DNA of 64,000 nt from Phyto melanocephala. Its lineage: Eukaryota; Arthropoda; Insecta; Diptera; Rhinophoridae. Every line of letters starts with the position of its first letter. Positions within the stretch are counted from its first letter, which is position 1. Location: assembly GCA_941918925.1 (NCBI GenBank), contig OW799237.1, positions 4,817,201 to 4,881,200 of the forward strand, read 5' to 3'. The notes beneath the pieces are model-generated. The model did not search any database and was not told the origin of the DNA. It saw only the letters and a program-made list of their open reading frames with translations. Below, one piece after another: positions 56,402-64,000 of the stretch. Both the position numbers and the translations under genes were made by a program.

Positions 56402-57142
56402 ACAACAAGTAACAGTGCTATATTCGGCCGTGCCGAATCTTATATACCCTTCACAACGTGTAGTCATGCAATAACAATTGTTTGTATCACCATTCATCCC
56501 ATATAAAATACGTGCATACGTACACGTTAGAATAAATGTGGCATCGAATCCCAGCTGAGCCAAAAAAAATTTATTTTATTTTATTTAATATATTATTTAT
56601 ATTTTATTATTTTTTTTATATTTTTTTAAAATTTTTTTTTTAATTTTTTTAAAATTTTTTTTTGTAGTTTTTTTTATTATTTTTTTCTTATTTTTAATAT
56701 TTTTTTTTTGTAATTTTTTTTGTTTGGTATGTTTTTTACATGTATGTATGTATGTATGTATGTATGTATGTATGTATGTATGTATGTATGTATGTTGTTG
56801 TTGTAATTGTGAAAAAAAAAACGAGGTGGTCGTGGTTTTTGGCTCATATCTCAGAAAGTTATGGGACGATTCTGCTGAATTTCAAAAGCGATTCATTCCT
56901 GGATATTTCCAAGAGATTGATACCATATACAGATCTGAGGAACATATAGTTGCTTCTAAAAGTTGATTTCAACCAACACACGGACAGACGGGCAGACGGC
57001 CAGGGCTTAATCGACTCCTCTATTCATAAGCTTTCAGAAAATATATACTTTATGGGGTCGGAAATTAAAATTGTAGAAATTACAAACGGAATGACAAAGC
57101 TATATATACCCTTGTGCACCACAGGTGAAGGGTATAATAAAT
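56402..57142 (+). repeat. Most complete R1 repeat copy
   Basis: In order: 'acaagtaacagtgctatatt'; a hairpin (ATTCGGC / GCCGAAT); 'tatacccttcacaacgtg'; a B-box-like 'gcatcgaatcccagctgagc'; an AT-rich tract; a (TATG)n run; 'acgaggtggtcgtgg'; 'cggacagacgggcagacgg'; 'tactttatggggtcgg'; and a second hairpin (ATACCCTT / AAGGGTAT, 57107-57138). No coding capacity. Open frames through it come from the simple repeat. Confidence 0.75.
56739..56796. repeat. (TATG)n microsatellite inside R1
   Basis: About 14 TATG tetramers. The simple repeat sits at a fixed place within R1, and this may be how CATA/TATG tracts spread. Confidence 0.9.
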
Positions 57143-57149
57143 TTTGTAA

Positions 57150-58249
57150 AAACACACAATTTCTTTCCTGAAGATGCTGCACAAAGGAGTAGCGAAATAT
57201 TGAATAATAAATAAATCAACAAATATCTATAAAGACCTCGAGCTTGAAAAATCAATTAAAAATTTTAAAAAATAAAGGTCAAATAAGAGCAATAAGAATT
57301 TATTACTACCCTGTAAACAACTCAGCTAATAGCCTGTTCAGACAGATATTTTTAATTGTTTCAATTTAGTGTTGATTAAGAAATTAAAAAAGGTGTTCAC
57401 ACATACTCAATTTATATTACTCCATTAGCATTTGATAGCTGTAAAAATACGATGTATTTATACCAAATTAAATAATGCCTTCTCTTCAGTGGTCTTCCCG
57501 TTCCTAAAATATATTTACAATTATATTTATTCATATACATATATACTTATATTTATGTATTTGAATTTTTTTAAACATTTTTTTTAAATTTTCATAACAA
57601 ATTTTTCATTTTCTTAATTTTTGTTTTTTGTATATTTATTTGTTTGACATTAAAAATGCCACCTATAGAAATTTTTTCTCACTGAACATACTTTTCAAGA
57701 GTTGTATTTCGAGTTTTAGACAATAAGTGAAACAATATATTGCTCAATTTAAAAATAATTTTTAGTATGGTAAATTGAGCTCAATAAGGCCTTTAATTGC
57801 GATAATATTATAAATTGACAATTAAGGCGCGTGTGTGAACATAGTATAACGAAGTTTACATTTTCGTAAAAAGTGCTGGTTGATGGCTGGATTATTTCTA
57901 ATGGGTCTAACTGACTATTTGAACGTTGCGAAGTCCTAGGCAGTAGCCAATTGTCTGCCTCTGGATGAGTTTAGATTTAAAAGTTAGTTAAAAGTCACCC
58001 TATTTATGTACTCTCGGCTTGTGTTATTTATAGCCTTTTTACACTGATCAACATATGTATATGTATATATATAAATAGTTAATTACTGGTTGGTAAAAAC
58101 AACTCTGTGGAGGGATAGGTCAATGCCCTCAGAATGGTCTAGTTATGCCCATGGACCTTAATTGCTGCAATGTTGCTGCTGGGTCATTTGCCTAAATTAC
58201 TATTGCAATTTACAACAACTTACTAAACTTGTGATTTAATTGTGCTTCT
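57150..58249. other. Intergenic with a possible inverted-repeat element
   Basis: No gene. 'tgttcacacatactcaattt' (about 57396) and its approximate reverse near 57810-57843 ('tataaattgacaatt', 'gtgtgtgaaca') may bound a 450-bp element. Confidence 0.4.
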
Positions 58250-59172
58250 ACATGCAAAGAAAAAACATGGTTGTGGTAACCATAATCGAGGAGCAACATA
58301 CTATGATTGAATTGTATGATTGTGGTTAAAACATACAATGGTTACCAGTTGGAACGGCCTATGAATTCTTCCAAACAAACAAGAATTAATTCGATTTAAT
58401 TATTTAGATAAACGCTTTTATTTTATTATTTTAAAACATAAAATAATCTCCATTGCCTCAGAAAACTAAAAACATTAAATTCATATCGCGTTGCCAGATC
58501 AACTGGTTATTCTTGCGGGCTGTCACCTTAGCCGGGTTGCCACATCAGTTATCATGTTATTATGTTTAATTAAGTCAAGCAATAATCATATGTATGACTA
58601 TTTTCTACGGCAAATGATTGTCTTTTGCTGTTAATTAAATACATACATACATACATATATTGATTGTACTTTACATTTAATTTTTAAAGCAATATTTTTT
58701 TTAATTTTCTTGTTTATTTTCAAGTTTTTACAATTTTTACAAAAATGTTGTGAATTTTTTTGAATCTCAAACTTTTAAAATAATAAAATTTTTATTCAGC
58801 AAGAAGAACAGTTGAAATCAAAATATAATTATAAAAAATCATTGCTTTATTTCTTTGTAATCATAGTGTTGTCTCCTATTATTGAATGATTATTTGTAAT
58901 TTTTAATGCTTCTGAATATAATGTTATTTTTGTAGCATTAATTTTCTTAAATCATACTATTTTGAAACAACAACTATGTCGAAATTTTTACGAAAAGTAA
59001 TCATTATTATTACAATTATACAATTTGAACAAATGCTTGATTATCGTGACAAAATATACGATGAAACAAAATAAAAATACTATAGCTTGTTTTCGACAAC
59101 CAAATATTGTTAAAGCGAAAGTAATATGACCGTCGTGATCATGTTGTAATCATGGTTTTTTTTTGCGTGTAC
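58250..59172. mobile_element. Dispersed TIR-type element
   Basis: The left end 'acatgcaaagaaaaaacatg' and the right end, reversed ('acacgcaaaaaaaaaccatg'), are similar inverted repeats. The right half is shared with 40.74-41.16 kb. Interior AT-rich, with no transposase recognised. Confidence 0.55.
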
Positions 59173-59424
59173 CGACAATATATATAGTATAGACATACAG
59201 TTTGCCGCGACAGGTATTAAAGCTTTATGGAAAAAAATTTAGCTTTGTAGACCGAGCTAAAACAGAAGCGATAATAAAGCCAGACGAATACCGAGATTTC
59301 TTTAACAAATTCTGGTTTTAAAGTGTTTTCTTTATCTGTTTAAAAAAGTTGTATTTGTTTCTTAAAATTTCTTAAATAGGCTTTTTATTCATTTTAAATC
59401 AAACTTAAATGAATAATTTTACTG

Positions 59425-59830
59425 GTGGGCTTTAGTGTGCTACCGAATCATTTCGATCTCATATGGAATGTAGAAAAAAATATAGCTCTGGCAGAAATAC
59501 TTGGGTTTACGACTGATAATTGCAATGTATGATGGGACAATTTAGGGCTGTTCAGGCCAGATTAAAATAATTTTTATTTAATTTGTTCGTAAATGGCTGT
59601 GTATGCCATAAATTGAACTTAGCTTCTTCTGAAGATTGTTAATGTCTACTTTAAGAAGTTGATAAATTTATGAAGGCAATTAGTTTTTACTTTTCTATTA
59701 GTTCGAGCCGAAAAGAAGAAATTAGAATTTTTCAATACTATTTTGGTACAGAAGAAGCCCAACCAAGATGGCTGTGATTGTTAGATTTCCAGAGTAATGT
59801 AAACCGCTAATGTATTTTTCTTAATTTAAA
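59425..59830 (+). pseudogene. hAT-type transposase relic
   Basis: A frame with stops reads ILGFTTDNCNVM-like, MGQFRAVQARLK, LFNLFVNGCVCHKLNLA, then EVDKFMKAISFYFSI and QPRWL. This is the order of the hAT/ZBED-type catalytic and dimerisation region (the 'CHxLNL' and 'RWL' blocks). At least four stops and no flanking ends identified. Confidence 0.65.
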
Positions 59831-60698
59831 TAACTTTGAAAGGACATCACTGAAATTTTAAAATGTTGCAACAATGATGTATTTTTCATTGTTGTCATAC
59901 ATTTTAAAAATAATTAACAATGCGAATACCAAAATTCAGTCTAAGGAAGCATGGATAGCCATTTGCATTCAAGAATGAAATTTTTACTCTACAAGTACCA
60001 GGAAATCTCATATAAAAGGATAAAGTAGACAATACGACCTTGTTACGCTTAAACTTAGATGAAAACCATTGAGATGAAATTTTTTGCGAAACTGCGTTTG
60101 ATGTATTTATCGAAACAAAAAAAAGTAGACAAAGAAATTGTTGACAAAGTCAAGGAGCTGCTAAATCCTTTTAACTTAACATTTTGTGATATAGATAATA
60201 TAAGTAATACTTAACTTATGATTAACGATTTAATTTTATTTATTTATTTTTATCACTTAATTAATATTAAACGTTACTTTTGCTTGCTAATTTTGCTGGC
60301 AAAGTGTTCATTTAAATTGTAATATTTCTGCGAGTAATTGTGCACAATTCCCTTTTACTTTCTCGTTGTAAGTGTTTACTGTGAAAGTAAAAAACATATT
60401 TTTCTTAAATTAAGTAAAGATATAGACATTTGTAGAAGTATATTTAAAATTTATTTCGACATTATCTTTAAAATGTAGATAGAGATCGATTCAAAATTAT
60501 AAAAAAACATTTTTTTGCAATTAAATAAAAAAAGAAAAGTTAATACTTTAATAAGGCAAGAAATAGTGAAATCGAATCATACAAAAATGACTCAATATTA
60601 AAATTTATATTTATGGGCCCGGCTCAGTTAGTATGTACATAAATACTAAATGCATACATGATGCATGTATATCAAATTTATATCTACTGTTGTCCCAT

Positions 60699-62518
60699 TC
60701 AATGAAAAGTAGCAAATTTTAGCAATCTACTACCACGAACCTCGTCCGTCAACGAATCCACTTTTTGTTTAAACAAATTCAATTCACAGCAGAACGTATA
60801 ACCTTCTTTTGTATTTCGGAATTTAGGATTGACTATACCCGCTTCCTCACAAACATTAGGGCAAAATTCTTCGGCTGGACCATCGACTATGTAGGGATTA
60901 TTAACAGTCACAAGCACAATAGCCGAATCAGCAGCCTTGCGCATTAGAACCTTGTAGAAATACTTGGGAACTTTGAATTTGTTTGCGGCATCTAAATAAA
61001 TTTTCACTTGAGAACCGTTTTGATGTGGCAATTTCAAAGTACTCATATGACCGGTATAGGATTCGATGTCATCTTTGGAAATGATTGCAGTGGTACGAGC
61101 CACTTCTTCCACTCTCAACCAGTTGCCGATATTAACAGCTCGAAATTCGGGTGCTGCATTGGCATAATACAGTGTAGCCTGTTGTTCGTACCCGAAAACA
61201 AAATCAATTTCGGCTGCTAATTGAGCAAAATCTAAAAAGTTATTTTTATCAATATAATTTTGTTTTGTCCCAAAATAATTTTCAAAACGTTGGATTTGAT
61301 TTTGCTGGTTTAAGATGGAGGATTTCACAAGGGATTGCAATCCAGAGGCCTTCCAGTGACGGTGTTGTGTTCTGGTAGTAGAGTCTGCAAAGAAATGTGA
61401 ATAAACAAAAAAAAAGCAAATTATATTCATCCTTTTTCATTCATTATTACATTATCGACATCGTTGACGTTTTTAATTCAACATCACTTTGCTTCTACAT
61501 ATATCGACATCACCTTGACAGCAACTAATAAGAATATTTTCTAGCAGACTCGTGATGACTTTTAAACACATCTCTAATGTCGCAAACAAACAACAAAGTG
61601 ATGTAGACGCAAAAACGATAACGACATCGATACCTAAAATAGAGGATAATTTTAAATTTGTTTTAGAAAGAATTTAATTTACATTTTTCATAAATTAATG
61701 AAATTCATTGCATACTTGCATAAAGAGGACAATCCATTAGAAATTTACAAAGAGTCTGATAATTTTCCAATTTTTCTCTTATTTTGTTGAGAAAAAAAGT
61801 AAAATTTTTAAATTTGTATAGCAAAAATGTAATCGTTATTTTGAAAGATAAATAAAATTGTTCTACACTAATACTTACAGTCCAAAGCGGCACCATTCAT
61901 TGTAGCATGTGCATAAATTGCACGTTCTGTTTTACTGTTATAACATATTTCATATACAGGTCCATAAAATTGGCCATTATATGCGAAACCGATATTGTAT
62001 ATTACACCATAATCATTTCCACACATTGCGGTTACTAATTTCAAAGAAGAGCTCGGCATATCTTTGCACACCAATTGATTGAGATTGTGAATGTGATTTT
62101 GGTTGTCCTCAAACCTGCCCTTTGAACATTTCAGGTCCATGCTACCGAAGCCAGTGTTGGCAAAAGCATTGTTAGTGCCGGTACAAAGTAATCTTAATTT
62201 TGTGCCTGCTTTAATGCTGGTTATTTGACCAGTAGGTTTAAAAAGTTTGTAGTCACTTTCAGAAACGGATGTCAAGATGACTGGAGCTAATGCTTTGATG
62301 TAGCGCAATCTTATCAGACAACTTGTCCTATTATTAGCAGTTGTATTATCTAAGGATATAGAAGTTCAAATATAAATTAATATACAAAACGGATTTTCAT
62401 TTCGAAGGATACATTTTATTATTTGTTTAACTATTTTCTAAAAAATATCCTTTTCAATTGCCTTTAACTCACCGAATGTTGTAGAGAAATAAACGATTAG
62501 AATCAATAACTTCCACAT
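60699..62518 (-). CDS. Nuclease-family secreted protein lacking catalytic His, gene I
   Basis: Exons 62473-62518, 61879-62349 and 60699-61384, GT/AG, phase-1 introns; about 400 residues, stop TGA. The signal peptide is the same as that of gene H. N-terminal Cys domain at residues 16-172. The nuclease motif is F-A-Q (225-227), N257 is retained and Trp and Glu are present. Cysteines CPNVC and FCC are kept. Changes relative to H are scattered through both domains and all leave the frame open, which suggests that both copies are maintained. Probably a secreted pseudo-nuclease. Confidence 0.88.
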
Positions 62519-62591
62519 TTTGATACAACTTAAGTGATGTTCAAAATAAAGCTGTTGGTTTCCTTTAACTGTTTCCTTAATTGTCTACCTC

Positions 62592-62599
62592 TATTTATA
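62592..62599 (-). promoter_or_regulatory. TATA box of gene I
   Basis: TATAAATA on the minus strand, 74 bp upstream of the ATG, within the H/I duplication. Confidence 0.7.
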
Positions 62600-62789
62600 C
62601 CGATTTTTAATGTTTAACTTCATAGATGTAAATGTATTTTTTTACACATATACAAACATGTTGTTTACATTAATTTATTTTAATTTTGCAAACAAATATT
62701 TTTTGAGTTAAATGGCATCTTTGTTTTAGTTATTCGTTTGTTAAGATTTTTTTTAACAATAGCAATAAAGTTGAAAAGGGAGCTATATT

Positions 62790-63350
62790 CAATCTGATAA
62801 TACCCTTCACCGTCATGTACATCGGTATTATGACCACATCGAGGCTTTGGCTAGAAATTTAGATTTCGTGTTATATGCCAGTTTTTTTATTATTAATTCC
62901 GACGCCATCTTTGATTTTGAATTTTTACATAGTTAGTTGTATTCTACTGGTCAAGCCCTTTCATTTGGTGCCATTATTCCGGGTGGGTTAAAAGGAACGA
63001 AGCCGTAAATATTGTATCATATTTCACTCATATATTCGCACTTTAATCTAGGATGCAATTTTGGAATTTTACCTTTGATACCGATATTCTCTCTCTTAAT
63101 GGTAGAGAAACTAAAAAAAAAATCGATTTTCGTTTGTAAATTTTAGGAAACACACCAAAGCTGTTGTATTTTGGTGCTTATATCTCAATTAGTTTCTAAC
63201 CGATTTCTGAGACCATTGCTTCTAATTTGCTGTCTAAAGTGTCCAAAAATTATTTATGAGCTTTGTAACTTAATAAAAATATTTTTTAAAATAATTTTTG
63301 CTTATAACTTTGCCGATTAGTAATCGATTTGTCCAAAATTTTTCACGAAT
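62790..63350. repeat. R2 repeat copy, unit I
   Basis: Copy of the R2 segment at 54.47-55.07 kb, with an extra ~80-bp segment near 63030-63110. Confidence 0.6.
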
Positions 63351-63404
63351 ATCTCTAGAGGCATATCATATCTATAGAAAGTGGCAAAGGTTTCAACTTT
63401 TTGT

Positions 63405-63800
63405 TACTAAATTTCAATAAAAATCTGTAGGCTTGTCTTTTTGTATCACTGTACTTAAAATTTCTCTTACCAATACGGCTGCAAAACATTTTTGGCCACC
63501 TATGGTTTAAATGTTTTATTGCATTGACGTCACAACGGTTATATGGAATGACAATAAGGTTGTTAGTATACCAACAGTAATGGTCTAAGTAAAGCATTAT
63601 ATTTTTGTCGACTATACGAGGTTCACAAATGACCCAACCGCTTTCACTTCACTACCAAACGCTTTGTAAAAATCGGATTTTCTAATTGCAAAGCTTTGCT
63701 GCAGCATTATTTCGGTTTGCCAGATATAAATTTGATAAATTTTGATAAGTAAAAAATGCTTGCCGTTCTTACCAGTTACATTTCTTCTCAATTTGACATA
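63405..63800 (-). pseudogene. Decayed copy of unknown gene X (upstream of gene I)
   Basis: Frames read QQSFAIRKSDFYKAFGSE, then EPRIVDKNIMLYLDHYCWYT and NLIVIPYNRC. The Cys-rich end is intact, but the same frame change as in the other copies separates the two halves. Lies about 890 bp upstream of gene I. Confidence 0.55.
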
Positions 63801-64000
63801 TCTTAACTATGTAACATACAATAGATATGAAAGAGGGCCGCCTACCTTATATGAAATTTCAATATAATATTGAATAAGTTTTTTATACTATTTTTACTGG
63901 AGGTAAAGTTACAGCATTTGTTCTCCAGCGAAATTTTACTCAATCAAGAGATTCAATTAAGAATTTTAAAATTTTTATCACGTTCGAATGCCGCAATATA

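Larger units (their letters stand above)
59931..64000. repeat. Segmental duplication, unit I (runs off the window)
   Basis: Second copy of the 51771-55690 unit in the same orientation. Homology continues to the last base of the window. Confidence 0.85.

Overview
The window looks like nuclear DNA of a higher (calyptrate-like) fly. It is very AT-rich and full of mariner/Tc1, hAT, Helitron, LINE and Ty3/Gypsy relics, with a 'TTCGGC...GCCGAAT' hairpin repeat of a kind I associate with fly genomes. Its real genes are an insect sugar transporter and a cluster of secreted proteins related to insect salivary DNA/RNA non-specific endonucleases (the family that includes tsetse Tsal). The species cannot be fixed from the sequence alone.

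Layout. 1-2.4 kb: repeats and a deleted mariner. 2.53-3.91 kb: an intronless trehalose/sugar transporter gene (+). 4-6.4 kb: repeats. 6.5-62.6 kb: a tandem array of seven nuclease-family genes, here called A, B, D, F, G, H and I, all on the minus strand, plus an exon relic, C, at 20.5 kb. Every gene has the same three-exon structure: a short signal-peptide exon, a Cys-containing N-terminal-domain exon and a nuclease-domain exon. Both introns are phase 1. A 'TATAAATA' box lies about 73-89 bp upstream of each ATG. Between the genes lie transposon debris, a 3.8-kb inverted repeat (21.4-25.2 kb), a young complete Ty3/Gypsy element (31.80-36.64 kb) and many MITEs.

Main biological point. Only genes A and B keep the RGH catalytic motif of the nuclease family. 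In D and F it is C-A-R and in G, H and I it is F-A-Q, so the catalytic histidine is gone in five otherwise open genes. D, F and G have also lost the metal-binding Asn. The cluster therefore looks like a mixture of probable active nucleases and a radiation of secreted pseudo-nucleases, perhaps nucleic-acid-binding proteins. A second, unrecognised small gene ('X') sits upstream of F, and decayed copies of it lie upstream of G, H and I. It appears to be part of the amplified unit.

The H and I units are a recent tandem duplication of about 8.2 kb that runs to the right edge of the window, so the array probably continues beyond it. Exon limits were assigned by eye from GT/AG sites and from agreement between paralogs.
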